Of a stretch of DNA of 64,000 nucleotides, positions 35,950 to 45,978 are shown in pieces (positions within the stretch are counted from its first letter, which is position 1; each line of letters starts with the position of its first letter). A program made the translations under genes and the position numbers. Location of the stretch: NCBI GenBank assembly GCA_963708715.1, contig CAVPSU010000001.1, positions 620,001 to 684,000 on the forward strand. Direction: 5' to 3'. The notes below the pieces were generated by a model. It was given only the letters and a program-made list of their open reading frames with translations, ran no database searches and had not been told where the DNA came from. The stretch is from DAIOEK01 sp963708715. GTDB lineage: Bacteria > Chloroflexota > Anaerolineae > Anaerolineales > Anaerolineaceae.

Positions 35950-35965
35950 CGCCTCAAGTATCCTT

Positions 35966-36778
35966 TCATGCCAGAAGTAACGCAAGGATTATGGTTACCA
36001 CGATAGCCGCTGCGGGCTCGATAAAATCCTGTCGGGACAGCGGCTGATGGATCGTTCTATCTGCCAGGCTGATTGCCGCATAGAGGACCCCTACCAGCAA
36101 GAAGCCAAATTGAAGAAAATTAAAAGGAAGATAATGGAGTGCGATCGCAATTTGTCCGGAGAGCAAACCAATGGCGATAGACCAACCATATAACCAACGC
36201 CCTTCCGATGTTTGATACAGGGAACGCAAGGTTAATAATCCGGCTGAGATCATTACTGCCGGAACCACCAGGTACAATCGCGTTCCAGAAAAGCGAAGAC
36301 CGGCTGTCAGGACGACAAAAAGGGCATAGGATAGTCCTGCCAGACCTATCAATGCTATCTGTTCTTTGCTGCTCGTTGGATGCACTGAGTAAAATTCACC
36401 CCAGAATACGAGCGTAAGTAAAATACCACCCAAAATATAGACCATCCACCAGGCAGCACCCGAGGGGAGGGCGTAGAGCGGAACACCGATCACCCAGGCA
36501 GTTAATGCTGGGAGCAGCCAATGTTGGATCCTCTGTCGAGGTTCCAGAGCAGGATAATCTGCCAATAACCAATCCATTCCCGCAATCGCGAGAACCGCAA
36601 CCCCGAGCCAGATCATATTTCTAAAATTAATGGAAAGAGGTAAGAAAAATCCGGGTAATTGGATGGAAAACTGATTCCCAGGCTGGCGAATGAACTGACT
36701 CACCGCATAAACCAGTAAGATGGTAGCGATCAAAACGCTCATACGAGAGCTGTCTGGTCGGATGGATTTCTTTTCCAT
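35966..36778 (-). CDS. Polytopic membrane protein, function unknown
   Basis: 270 residues with about eight hydrophobic helices and short loops; no catalytic or transport motif was recognised. An N-terminal basic stretch (MEKKSIRPDSSR) precedes the first helix. It is divergent from another membrane-protein gene and lies directly upstream of the JAMM peptidase gene, so they may be co-transcribed. TAGAAT lies 7 nt before the ATG with TTTACC 16 nt further upstream, another possible leaderless promoter. Confidence 0.75.
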   Translation of the reverse strand: MEKKSIRPDSSRMSVLIATILLVYAVSQFIRQPGNQFSIQLPGFFLPLSINFRNMIWLGVAVLAIAGMDWLLADYPALEPRQRIQHWLLPALTAWVIGVPLYALPSGAAWWMVYILGGILLTLVFWGEFYSVHPTSSKEQIALIGLAGLSYALFVVLTAGLRFSGTRLYLVVPAVMISAGLLTLRSLYQTSEGRWLYGWSIAIGLLSGQIAIALHYLPFNFLQFGFLLVGVLYAAISLADRTIHQPLSRQDFIEPAAAIVVTIILALLLA

Positions 36779-36825
36779 AGATGTAATTCTAACCTGAATC
36801 AGCTTGTGGTAAAATTAAAATTTGT

Positions 36826-37839
36826 ATGAACACTCCTGCCTGGAAGAACCTTCAAGAACTACGTCCCAAGATCATCCCCAGCCTCCGGGCTGGTTTTGAT
36901 GCTGTCGCTAACCATATCTGGTTGATCTTACTTCCGGTTCTGGTTGACCTTCTGATTTGGCTTGGTCCCCATCTCACCATACAAAAATTATTGGAACCTT
37001 TGCTGCTTCAGATGAGCCAGATGCCTGTGATGGACAACAGCGCGATGACGGAAAGTATCAATGCCGCTCAGGCTATCTGGGCTACCATTTCCGAACATTT
37101 CAATCTGGCAATGTCGTTGCGATCCATTCCGGTCGGTACACCCAGCCTGATGGCAAACTGGCTACCGCTGGCTACCCCGTTTGGTAAGCCAATCGTTTTG
37201 GAAGTACAATCCGTATCAGATGCCATTGGTTGGTGGATCATTCTAAGCCTGGTCGGATTGATGATTGGGAGTTTGTTCTTCACCCTGATCGCCCAGGTTA
37301 CTGGAAAAGAAAAACTGCCGATCACACCCGGCAGTCTGGGTTGGGTGACCTGGCAATCCCTCCTGATGGTAATCGTCATACTTGTTGCCATCGCCGTTCT
37401 AAGCATACCGGTTCTGGTTGTTTTGGGCTCGCTAACCTTGATCAACCCGATTTTGGGACAGGGAGCACTCTTCCTGGGTGGATTATTGCTGGTCTGGTTG
37501 ATCGTTCCATTGATTTTCACCCCTCATGGGATCTTTGCTCTCCGTTTACCATTTATTCGAGCACTGGCAACCAGTGTTCAGGTCGTTCGTTACACTTATT
37601 CTGGCACCGGTTTCTTCTTACTCCTGTTGGTCGTCATCAGCCAGGGGTTGGATACGCTGTGGCAGGTTCCAAAGGAGACATCCTGGTTAACCCTGGTTGG
37701 AATTATCGGTCATGCTTTTGTGAATACAGGCGTACTTGCTGCCAGTTTTGTTTATTTCCGCGATAGTCTGCGATTTGTGCAAGAGTTCCTCGTCCAAGCG
37801 CAACAAATGCAACATGCAATGTCTGATGTAGTGAAGTAA
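36826..37839 (+). CDS. Polytopic membrane protein, function unknown
   Basis: 337 residues with about six hydrophobic segments: one near 30-50, a soluble loop of some 80 residues (about 60-130), then helices from about 135 on. No motif was recognised. It ends 16 nt before gyrB, which has its own strong ribosome-binding site, so it may share a transcript with gyrB. TAAAAT lies 10 nt before the ATG as a possible -10. Confidence 0.75.
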   Translation: MNTPAWKNLQELRPKIIPSLRAGFDAVANHIWLILLPVLVDLLIWLGPHLTIQKLLEPLLLQMSQMPVMDNSAMTESINAAQAIWATISEHFNLAMSLRSIPVGTPSLMANWLPLATPFGKPIVLEVQSVSDAIGWWIILSLVGLMIGSLFFTLIAQVTGKEKLPITPGSLGWVTWQSLLMVIVILVAIAVLSIPVLVVLGSLTLINPILGQGALFLGGLLLVWLIVPLIFTPHGIFALRLPFIRALATSVQVVRYTYSGTGFFLLLLVVISQGLDTLWQVPKETSWLTLVGIIGHAFVNTGVLAASFVYFRDSLRFVQEFLVQAQQMQHAMSDVVK

Positions 37840-37855
37840 GGTTGGGAGGTTAAGA

Positions 37856-39781
37856 ATGGCAGATTCCAACGCTGTAAACAATTACGGCGCAAAAGATATC
37901 CAGGTTTTGGAAGGTCTTGAGGCTGTTCGTCGCAGACCGGGAATGTATGTCGGCGGAACAGATATGAAAGCATTGCATCACCTCGTCTACGAGGTAGTGG
38001 ATAACTCCATTGATGAAGCATTGGCGGGGGTCTGCGACCTGATCAATATCACCATCCATCCGGATAGCAGCGTGACTGTTGAAGATAACGGACGCGGCAT
38101 TCCGGTCGATATCCACCCTGAAAAGAAGAAATCTGCCCTTGAAGTGGTGATGACAATCCTGCATGCCGGCGGTAAATTTGGCGGCGGCGGATATAAAGTG
38201 AGTGGTGGATTGCACGGTGTCGGCGTATCCGCCGTGAATGCGCTTTCCGAGTGGTGCGAAGTGCGCGTCAAACACGACGGTCAGCTATTCTTCCAGCGCT
38301 ATGAACGGGGTATACCTCAGGGACAGGTCAAACCGATCGGCAAATATGACCCCAGCGCCCATGGAACGATCACAACCTTTAAATTTGATCCGATCATATT
38401 CAAGGAACCGGATATTGACTATCGGTTTGATACTCTGGTCCAACGCTTCCGCGAAATGGCATTTGTCACCCGCGGTGTGACCATCTGCTTCCTGGATGAA
38501 CGCACCGGTCGTGAGATGACCTTCCACTTTGAAGGCGGGATCAACTCCTTCGTGCGTTATCTCAACCGCAACCGTGAAAAAATCCATCCAGTTGTCTACG
38601 TAGAAAAAGAGATTGATGGTGTCGGGGTTGAAGCCGCCATTCAATATACCGACGCCTATTCAGAATCGGTGTATTCATTCGCCAATACAATTAATACTAT
38701 CGATGGCGGAACTCATTTGACAGGTCTACGCGCTGCTACCACACGTGTCATTAACGATTATGGTCGGCGGTCCGGCTTACTCAAAGAATCAGATCCGAAC
38801 TTCTCGGGTGACGATACTCGCGAGGGCATGACAGCCATTGTAAGCATCAAACATCCGGATCCACAGTTTGAAAGCCAGACCAAGGTCAAGCTGATGAACC
38901 CGGAGGTGCAGACCTACGTCCAGCAGGTGGTAGGCGAAGGCTTCAGCCGCTTCCTGGAAGAGAATCCCCAGGCAGCCAGGGCTATCATTCAGAAATGCCT
39001 CACCTCCGCCCGCGCTCGCGACGCGGCTCGAAAAGCCCGCGACCTGGTTATCCGAAAATCTGCACTGGAAAGCCTGACCCTGCCCGGCAAACTGGCGGAC
39101 TGCTCAGATAAAGATTCCTCCAAGACCGAGCTGTATATCGTCGAGGGTGACTCGGCGGGTGGTTCTGCCAAACAGGGACGCGACCGGCACTTCCAGGCAA
39201 TCCTTCCCTTGCGCGGTAAGATCCTCAACACCGAACGCGCCCGCCTGGATAAGATCCTGTCCAATAACGAGGTGCGTGCCCTGATCTCTGCTCTTGGGAC
39301 CGGAATTGGTGATAATTTTGATGTCAGCGGATTGCGCTACGGCAAGATCATTATCATGACCGATGCAGATGTCGATGGCAGCCACATCCGCACGCTGCTG
39401 CTGACCTTCTTCTTCCGTTATATGCAGCCCATCATCGATGATGGGCATATGTTTATTGCACAACCACCCCTATATAAGATCAGTCATCGGGACAAAACCC
39501 GCTATGCCTACACCGATCAGGACAAGGATCGCATTTTGAAAGAGATGGGTGTGAGCGCTGAAAAGGCGAGCATCTCACGCTACAAAGGTCTTGGTGAAAT
39601 GAACCCCGCCCAATTGTGGGAAACCACCATGAACCCTGAAAACCGCACCTTGTTGGTTGTGGGGATCGATGACGCCGCGGAAGCGGATCGAACCTTTGAT
39701 ATGCTGATGGGTGAGGCAGTTCCACCCCGGACGCGATTCATCACCACCCACGCCAAAGATGTAAGGAATTTGGATATTTAG
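37856..39781 (+). CDS. gyrB: DNA gyrase subunit B
   Basis: A 641-residue type IIA topoisomerase ATPase subunit, which supercoils DNA together with GyrA. It shows the GHKL ATPase motifs (VVDNSIDEALAG, EDNGRGIPV, GGLHGVGVSAVN), the transducer, and the TOPRIM domain (YIVEGDSAGGSA, MTDADVDGSHI) followed by the QPPLYK and RYKGLGEMN signatures. Length is normal for the short GyrB form. GGGAGG precedes the ATG. gyrA does not follow, so the subunit genes are unlinked here. A terminator closes the gene. Confidence 0.97.
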   Translation: MADSNAVNNYGAKDIQVLEGLEAVRRRPGMYVGGTDMKALHHLVYEVVDNSIDEALAGVCDLINITIHPDSSVTVEDNGRGIPVDIHPEKKKSALEVVMTILHAGGKFGGGGYKVSGGLHGVGVSAVNALSEWCEVRVKHDGQLFFQRYERGIPQGQVKPIGKYDPSAHGTITTFKFDPIIFKEPDIDYRFDTLVQRFREMAFVTRGVTICFLDERTGREMTFHFEGGINSFVRYLNRNREKIHPVVYVEKEIDGVGVEAAIQYTDAYSESVYSFANTINTIDGGTHLTGLRAATTRVINDYGRRSGLLKESDPNFSGDDTREGMTAIVSIKHPDPQFESQTKVKLMNPEVQTYVQQVVGEGFSRFLEENPQAARAIIQKCLTSARARDAARKARDLVIRKSALESLTLPGKLADCSDKDSSKTELYIVEGDSAGGSAKQGRDRHFQAILPLRGKILNTERARLDKILSNNEVRALISALGTGIGDNFDVSGLRYGKIIIMTDADVDGSHIRTLLLTFFFRYMQPIIDDGHMFIAQPPLYKISHRDKTRYAYTDQDKDRILKEMGVSAEKASISRYKGLGEMNPAQLWETTMNPENRTLLVVGIDDAAEADRTFDMLMGEAVPPRTRFITTHAKDVRNLDI

Positions 39782-39822
39782 GGGAGTACCAGAGACAAGA
39801 GATCAGAAATCAGAGATCAGTG

Positions 39823-39844
39823 AACCGGCCGAAAGGCCGGTTTT
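39823..39844 (+). terminator. Terminator after gyrB
   Basis: Stem AACCGGCC / GGCCGGTT closed by a GAAA loop, with trailing T residues. Confidence 0.8.
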
Positions 39845-40109
39845 GATTCTTAGAGAAAATGCGTAAAATGATAGATATATAGGATAGTCTGTACAAATAT
39901 GTTTGATATTCTGATATTAACCTCTGTTTATTCTCATTTACATGACGATAGACTACACCTAGAATAAAATAATAAGTGTTTCGCGTAGAAAGAATCAGCG
40001 GGAAAGATGTAACACCTGGTTTGAAATTAGGGAAAAAGAAATTGCGCGACAATGTTAGTGAATGGGTGGTTTAAAATAGTGATCACATTCCTGATTAATT
40101 AAGGGGGGT

Positions 40110-41189
40110 CAAAATAGGAATAAATCGAAAATCTGCTATTGTTATTGCAGTCATTGTCTTCCTGTATTATCACAGGCTGCGGCGCAGTCCCACTCCAACC
40201 AGATGAAGGAATTTTGCTGCCCACCCCGCCGCCAACACGTAGTGTCCCACCGACTCTATGTACCCACCCTGACCATACCAACTCTGGCCTTACCTACCAC
40301 CGAAGTTGTTGTACCAACGCTGGGACCTCTCCCAGAGTTGGGCGAGCTTGATCCCTTGCAGAAATCCGGATCAGTGTATTACATGGACCCAGATGTAATC
40401 ATCGACAATGGTGATGGCACAGAGATGGGACTTAGCCTGATGGGTGTGCTTCCGACTGGTTTTCCAGAAATATAGATTCAGCATCATACTATAGGTTTAA
40501 TTAAGATAAGCAAATTTGGGATGAATTCTAATAATTACATTCATATTGGCGCTGGAACCTTGGTCGCTAGCAATGGTAAAAAATATATTATTACTGCAAA
40601 ACACTGCATAGATGAATTAGATAATGGAAATCGACCACCTCAACTGGGTTCTGATGCGCCCGACCGGGACAGCTACATGGGATTATAGCGTGATGATTTC
40701 CACGCCCCTACCCAAAAGTCGGTGTCGTTATGGGTAATAATGCCAGTAAATTTTATCTTGACTATTTTAAGTCTAGGGTTTTTACATTCAAAGACGCTAA
40801 CTGTATTTCAAATACTGATATAGCGTTAATTATGTTACATCCAATCTGATAGTGTCTTCAATACATGTAGATCAAGCATTCATTATATTTTAATACCACC
40901 ATAAAAGAGATATCACAACACTCAAATTATGGACATAATGATGGATGGGCTATATGCGGAACACCTGGAGAAAATGGCTTCGACAACACAAAAGATCCAA
41001 TTTATGGCACGGTTAAAGAATAAATCATGGCACAGATAGAAAATTTGAAAATTATTGCCTTTTTATTGATCCCCCGGATTACAAGGATCTGGGTATCGGA
41101 TATGATAGATGGTTTTGCAAAATAGATTATTGGCAAAGAACGAACAATTACCTTTGTCATTTGGTGGGATGAGTGGAGGCGGGCTTTAG
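40110..41189 (+). pseudogene. Decayed trypsin-like serine protease lipoprotein
   Basis: Fragments in different frames add up to one protein. A hydrophobic signal and lipobox-like TGCGAV sit at about 40120-40190, then a Pro/Thr linker that changes frame near 40255, then one frame running to 40688 with an in-frame TAG at 40473. This frame carries GAGTLVASNGKKYIITAKHC, a typical His-loop of trypsin-like proteases. NTDIALI (catalytic Asp loop) follows in another frame at about 40813-40833, and FGGMSGGGL (Ser loop; Ser codon at 41172) in a third, ending at TAG 41187-41189. At least four lesions are needed, so this is a relic, not an active gene. The 5' limit is approximate. Confidence 0.7.
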
Positions 41190-41433
41190 GAAAATAATTC
41201 GTAATGAAAATGGGCAATTCAGTTATTATATTGGCGGGGATTAATTATTTACAATCGAATCTTGAAAATGATATTCGGACAATCACATGCCACGGTTTTC
41301 AGACAATTCAAAAATTAATAAATTCGTTCGAAGCATCTCTTCCAAAATAAGAACATTTTTATGGGATAGTTTTCGGACGGGGGTGTGTCTTTTCTGAACC
41401 CCACCGTGAGACTACATCCTTCTAATCCTTTCC

Positions 41434-42094
41434 TCAGCCGTGGGGATGCCATTTTCCACCACCTGCCAGACGTCCATCCTTGAACATCTCATATTCTCGG
41501 AAACAACAGGGGATGCCATTTGCTTTCCAGGGATCGAGTTGATCCATCAACTGGAAGTGCAGATGGGGCGCTGTTGAATTGCCGGAATGGCCGACATTGC
41601 CAAGATGCTGTCCGGGGACGATCTTCTCCCCTGCTGCCACCCGAACCGATCCGTTTTGCAAATGGGCATACAGAACATATCCATCCACAGATTCGACCAT
41701 GATCGAGTTCCCGGTTAGGACGCGGAGGTCGGGCATCCGTCTGAAATTGAAATCTCTCGCGTTTTTGAACATGTTGAATAGACCCCTGGCTAGGTGGACC
41801 GGGTCGCGCTCCGGGGTGCCATCCTGCACCTGGACGACCGTCCCGGCAGTCGCCGCGTAGATGGGTCTGCCCCAGCCGTAACACTGCGTGCAGCGGAACA
41901 CCGAATAGCAGGTAGCGAAACGTGCTGACCTGATAAAACTTTTTGCCGGTGCCGTTCGGCTTCACCCCCAGGAAATCAAAGGCATAGGTTTGGCCAAGCT
42001 GATCGGTGCCGTGGCTGGGGATCCTGGTACCGGGGGTGTTGGGGGCGATCCACTCACCCCGAAGGGGAAAATCGACAATAACTGGAGTAATCAT
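41434..42094 (-). pseudogene. M23 (LytM-type) metallopeptidase, frameshifted
   Basis: The first frame (from ATG 42094) encodes MITPVIVDFPLRGEW.. with a zinc-site segment SHGTDQLGQTYAFDF. It then needs a shift at about 41880-41905 to continue CYGWGRPIYAATAGTVVQ.., SVRVAAGEKIVPGQ, GHSGNSTAPHLHFQLMD and on to the stop at 41434. Joined, the protein would be about 220 residues, a complete soluble M23 domain with HLHF. M23 enzymes cut peptidoglycan cross-links, but without a signal peptide the role is open. One lesion only, so sequencing error is a real alternative. Confidence 0.82.
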
Positions 42095-42205
42095 TTATGG
42101 ATATTTTCAATTTTCGTGTACGCAGCTCAAGGATACTCGAAAACCTGAATTCATTGATAGCGGCTGCTGGTTTTGAAAGTTCGACCGGAGACGAAGACTG
42201 AATGA

Positions 42206-43501
42206 CTATAGATCAAGGCTAAGCGCATTTCTGATCTGGATGATGCGTTCATCATCCACACCAGCCGTACTGGCAAAACTGTGCCACTCCTTGAATACGG
42301 TTATCACCTGATCTACCATCTCATTTGCCCGCCTGGGTTTTATGCCCCCCAACCCTGCCAGGGCGATCAGGTCCCGGCGGTCGATCTGATCTCGTTTGCC
42401 CTGGATGGTCATCTGGTGACCATTGGTCCACGCGCCGCTGGGGTTGTAAGCATAGATCACATCGAAAGCCGGTGATAACCGCCACTCACCATCCCTGTTC
42501 ATCAGGAAAGCGATATTTTTCACATGGTCATCATGGTTTCTACCCACAACATTGAACATGGCACGCAGTATATGCTGTTCGATATCTTCATGTGGCAAGT
42601 CCAGACGTTTCATCACCTGGGTTGCTTCTTCATACGAGAAAGCGGCCGGCAGGTTGTAGTCGAGATGAGCCATCGCAGCCAATGACAGCATGTGAATCTT
42701 GCCGCCTTTTTCATCACGGTCAAACCGTTTTGTCATGAAATGGCTGCGCCCACCTTCATGGTGAAGACGGCAAAGGGACATGTTTATACCAACCTGCGAT
42801 GCCAGTAAATAGTAGGCATATTCGATTTTTCCATAACCCTGGGGATCGGTGAGCTCCTTATCTCGATTATTACTGACCCCATCGAACTTCAGGATCCAAG
42901 GCTCAAATCCGGGCATCAGTGTTACCTGACCAGACCGAAATTCATTCGTTTTTTGATTCCAAGCCAGGACAGCTTTCGCTCTGGCACCCCCGGCTGACGT
43001 GCCTACCCTTAGAATATCACCCATAGCCTCACTATTTTCCGGGGATAGAACACCTTGCAGACCCGCCCGTTGATCAAGGATCTGATTTGACAACTCCACC
43101 AACTTAGCCAGTTCAATCGCTCTTTCCCTGGTCTTGTTCTCGAAAATGGCTGGCTCATACTCCAATCCGCCCATACCCCGGGAGCCGATGTAACAAAGCC
43201 GCTCAATTGAGTTGAAACTTTCCGGCGACCGCCCCTGAGTGGCAAGCCAGGCATCAATCACGGCATTACCGAATTTGTCTGGAAGGGAATCAGCAAGAAG
43301 TCCGGGTAACCCATGGAAGGAATTCTGGGGAAGCGAAGGGAACACATAAGGCGATTCCCGTATTGGCATCATCAGTGGGGACAGTTGTCTGTTACTTCGC
43401 AAAAAATCAGGGTGGTATTGAAACACCGCACATTTTCTATCTTCCAACCAGGAGGTAGCGCCTATCTGACTTCCCCAAAGTGTGACTTTCGCATCAGTCA
43501 T
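42206..43501 (-). CDS. hipA: HipA-like Ser/Thr kinase toxin
   Basis: A 431-residue HipA-family kinase of usual length. The N-terminal subdomain includes LPGLLADSLPDKFG. The catalytic loop is VVGRNHDDHVKNIAFLM (about 316-332) and the metal-binding segment LSPAFDVIYAY. In characterised HipA proteins the target is glutamyl-tRNA synthetase; that is not shown here. Its ATG overlaps the TGA of the upstream HTH gene by 4 nt, the standard antitoxin-toxin order. Confidence 0.92.
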   Translation of the reverse strand: MTDAKVTLWGSQIGATSWLEDRKCAVFQYHPDFLRSNRQLSPLMMPIRESPYVFPSLPQNSFHGLPGLLADSLPDKFGNAVIDAWLATQGRSPESFNSIERLCYIGSRGMGGLEYEPAIFENKTRERAIELAKLVELSNQILDQRAGLQGVLSPENSEAMGDILRVGTSAGGARAKAVLAWNQKTNEFRSGQVTLMPGFEPWILKFDGVSNNRDKELTDPQGYGKIEYAYYLLASQVGINMSLCRLHHEGGRSHFMTKRFDRDEKGGKIHMLSLAAMAHLDYNLPAAFSYEEATQVMKRLDLPHEDIEQHILRAMFNVVGRNHDDHVKNIAFLMNRDGEWRLSPAFDVIYAYNPSGAWTNGHQMTIQGKRDQIDRRDLIALAGLGGIKPRRANEMVDQVITVFKEWHSFASTAGVDDERIIQIRNALSLDL

Positions 43502-43866
43502 GATTTGCTATCCGTTTCATCCCCCCACATCCACCCGGTGGAGTCGCTGATAGGTTTGACTCTTCTTGCGCGTTTACGCTCTTTTCCAATCTTTCGGACA
43601 CGTTCTATCGGGCGTACTGTTGCATCAGGTAGAAGATTTTCAAGGTCCGCTTGAAGGTTGAAAGCCATTATTACTCTTACAAAGGTATCGAGAGAGATTC
43701 CTTTTCCGTTCTCAAGGTTAGTAATGGTTTTGATGGAAACGCCAGCTTCTTCCGCAAGTTTTGCCTGGGTCCAATTTCGTTCTAACCTGATATCGACCAG
43801 TTGGCTGCAAATCGCAGAAAGTATCTGCTTACTCGTCGCAACTGAAAAATCAATTTTTGGTGTCAT
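43498..43866 (-). CDS. hipB: HipB-like XRE-family antitoxin
   Basis: 122 residues with a helix-turn-helix (about 30-85; WTQAKLAEEAGVSIKTITNLENGKG) and a basic C-terminal tail (KIGKERKRARRVK), longer than E. coli HipB. It probably represses the hipBA promoter and neutralises HipA. The ATG at 43866 (MTPKIDF) fits the promoter and the fold; an in-frame start at 43890 is less likely. Translationally coupled to hipA. Confidence 0.88.
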   Translation of the reverse strand: MTPKIDFSVATSKQILSAICSQLVDIRLERNWTQAKLAEEAGVSIKTITNLENGKGISLDTFVRVIMAFNLQADLENLLPDATVRPIERVRKIGKERKRARRVKPISDSTGWMWGDETDSKS

Positions 43867-43898
43867 ATGTTTAGGTAACCCGTCGAACAATTCCTGAT

Positions 43899-43939
43899 GT
43901 TTTCCAAATCAGTATAGCATTGCCTGGAAACTTTTACAA
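43899..43939 (-). promoter_or_regulatory. hipBA promoter with flanking inverted half-sites
   Basis: On the minus strand TTGTAA (43939-43934), a 17-nt spacer and TATACT (43916-43911). TTTCCA (43901-43906) and TGGAAA (43925-43930) form an inverted pair 18 nt apart that brackets the -10 box, a plausible HipB autoregulation operator. Confidence 0.55.
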
Positions 43940-44271
43940 TATATTTTAGTATTTTTATACTATTTATTGTTATATATTATTATTATTAGTATTTTATTGC
44001 TAGTTAGATTTCAGCGAGAAATTTAACCGGACTGCATTCAGTTACTTGTCGATGCGTCCGGCATCCATTATATTATTTCCTTATTCGCGGGTTTCGTGAT
44101 CCGTTCGTTACTTGTGCTTCGTAGTTCCATTGCCGATAGTATTCGCCTCGCGCCGTCGGGGTTGATTCTACTGGCATAGAGCGCTTCAATCTTACAACCA
44201 GATCTGGTATAGACATAGCAATCATTTCATTGTATGATTAACTTGTAGTATTTACACAAATGAGGTGGGTC
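43940..44271. other. Non-coding, AT-rich stretch between hipBA and the HTH gene
   Basis: Bases 43940-44010 are very AT-rich with repeated TATTATTATTA-type runs. On the minus strand about 44225-44071 one frame stays open without a start codon (CKIEALYASRINPDGARR..), perhaps a gene remnant, but I recognise no family. GAGGTGGG just before 44272 is the ribosome-binding site of the next gene. Confidence 0.5.
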
Positions 44272-44712
44272 ATGGCGATTGACAAAACCGGACTGGATAT
44301 ATATGTTCCCCCCTGGCAGGCAGCCCGCCAGCTTGGAATGGACATGGATACGATCTCCCAGGCCATCCACGAGGGAAGACTTCACGCGGCAGTGATGACG
44401 GATGGCACGATAGGTATCAGCCAGCAGAGTGTGAATGCCTTACTCCCCAGGGAATCCTTGCCCGAGTACCTGGAGAGTAAGGAATTACAGGGAGTACCCA
44501 TCAGCATCAACGAAGCCGGGCGTAAATACCATCTCAATACCTCTACTCTGACCCGTTGGATGCAGCGCGGATTGATCGCCCAATTGGGGAAAGCGGGAAA
44601 TAAAACCCTATTGGATGAAGCGGATGTGGCTTACTGCGCCAGAGTGTATGGGCAGAATAAAGGTCAGGGAAAATGGGCATTCGATTCGTCCGGGCGACCA
44701 TATAAAAATTAG
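44272..44712 (+). CDS. Small double-helix-turn-helix protein
   Basis: 146 residues with two helix-turn-helix-like segments: PPWQAARQLGMDMDTISQAIHEG (within about 14-36) and INEAGRKYHLNTSTLTRWMQRG (within about 84-105). Each resembles the excisionase/MerR-type DNA-binding helix pair. It is probably a DNA-binding protein, possibly a mobile-element or phage relic regulator. GAGGTGGG lies upstream of the ATG. No integrase is nearby. Confidence 0.65.
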   Translation: MAIDKTGLDIYVPPWQAARQLGMDMDTISQAIHEGRLHAAVMTDGTIGISQQSVNALLPRESLPEYLESKELQGVPISINEAGRKYHLNTSTLTRWMQRGLIAQLGKAGNKTLLDEADVAYCARVYGQNKGQGKWAFDSSGRPYKN

Positions 44713-45062
44713 AATTTTACTCCATGTTATCTATTAATAGTAGTATTGCAACGCAGTTAATTAATACTCAACATTTACAACGAATATTTGCTACATGTAT
44801 AATTATTCTTGTATGGATATAGCTCCCATCCGCTCGAATGTTTAGATTATTATTGCCTGTCCAACCAGTTGAGCAATAGAAGACCATTACGATTCATACC
44901 TCTTTATCGCTGGACCGTGTAATTTTGTTTGGTGATAACAATTGGTTGGAGCATCGAGCGGACTGGACACAACTGAATTCCAAGTAAGCTCCCAGTCTCA
45001 TTTACTTCTCAGACAGTTCATTTCAAAGGAAGGATGGCAAGTATAAATTCTCAATTTGGGCA
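44713..45062. other. No feature recognised
   Basis: I see no coding frame with start and ribosome-binding site, no hairpin with a U-tract and no repeat here. Confidence 0.5.
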
Positions 45063-45728
45063 ATGATTGTGTGGGTATTAGGTGCAGGCGATTTGGGATT
45101 TGCGATCACTCTACTATTTGTGAGTGTAATGAAGCTTTCCCGGAACAAATTCCTTATTCCTAATGTTCTCTTCGTTTCCATATTTCTGTACGCGTTTATC
45201 GCCCTAAATCAAATTGATCTAGCCGCTTTACTTGCCAATAACTTATTCTGGGGGATCCTGGCTGGTCTTTTAGTAAGCATTATCCTGATCAGACATACAC
45301 GGTCACAACCTCGCTCTCGAAAACCGGATGATCAAAGCCTGGCATTCGACCCTGGCTGGGCGGGATTGATCTATGGATTTATAAATGTGGCATTCCTGAA
45401 TGTGATGCCTGTCATTGCGATGTATATTGCAACCAGTGGGTTTAGCTTGGCTACGACCATCTTTGGAAGAATCGCGGGAGTGTAATCGGATTGGCGGCCA
45501 GTTTGTTAGTTGCATTGCTGTACCATTTGGGTTATCCCGAATTTCGGACAAAGAAAGGGCGTTTTATTTTCCTTGGCAACAGTATCATCACCTGTCTTAT
45601 ATCTTGAGCGGAAATCCGCTGGGAAGCCTTCTCAGCCACCCGCTCATGCACATGACTGCCGTTTTACAAGGTCCAGAAACAACGATCCAACTCCCCCGCA
45701 TTTCCAGGCGGAATGGAATCAGGTATAA
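45063..45728 (+). pseudogene. Polytopic membrane protein, multiply frameshifted
   Basis: The first frame gives about 140 residues with four or five hydrophobic helices (VWVLGAGDLGFAITLLF.., FGRIAG). Reading then shifts at about 45478 to VIGLAASLLVALLYHLGYPEF.., at about 45600 to LSGNPLGSLLSHPLMHMTAVLQGPE.., and near 45700 to PHFQAEWNQV with a stop at 45728. The successive frames abut without gaps, so one gene of about 220 residues has gained at least three indels. The family is not recognised. Confidence 0.6.
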
Positions 45729-45978
45729 CCAGTAGATAGGAATTAATCCGATCACGTTCCCGTGCTTCAATCGATCCTCGCTAGAGAGGGTCGATTTTGA
45801 TTCCTGCCTATGGTCGCCCAGACAATCCAAATTGCCAGAACTCGACTCAAATCCCGGATCCATTCGGCTATATCCATTTACTTAGACAATCATTGGTTCA
45901 CGTCGACCATCCCTGCTACACTGCGAATGGAGACAGGATATTTGGGGTTGTATAAAATCCAATATCGCTGGAGTGAAT
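45729..45978. other. Short intergenic region, nothing recognised
   Basis: No convincing frame. A segment near 45845-45865 superficially resembles a tRNA T-arm but no cloverleaf can be built. Confidence 0.5.

Noticed and set aside
43940..44010. AT-rich run as a replication origin
   Set aside because: No cluster of DnaA boxes and no dnaA/dnaN nearby; gyrB alone is not sufficient evidence.
44071..44225. Minus-strand open segment encoding CKIEALYASRINPDGARR
   Set aside because: No start codon or ribosome-binding site and no family recognised; kept only as a note in the intergenic entry.
45840..45875. Possible tRNA T-loop (GACTCAAATCC)
   Set aside because: The invariant TTC is missing and no cloverleaf can be drawn.
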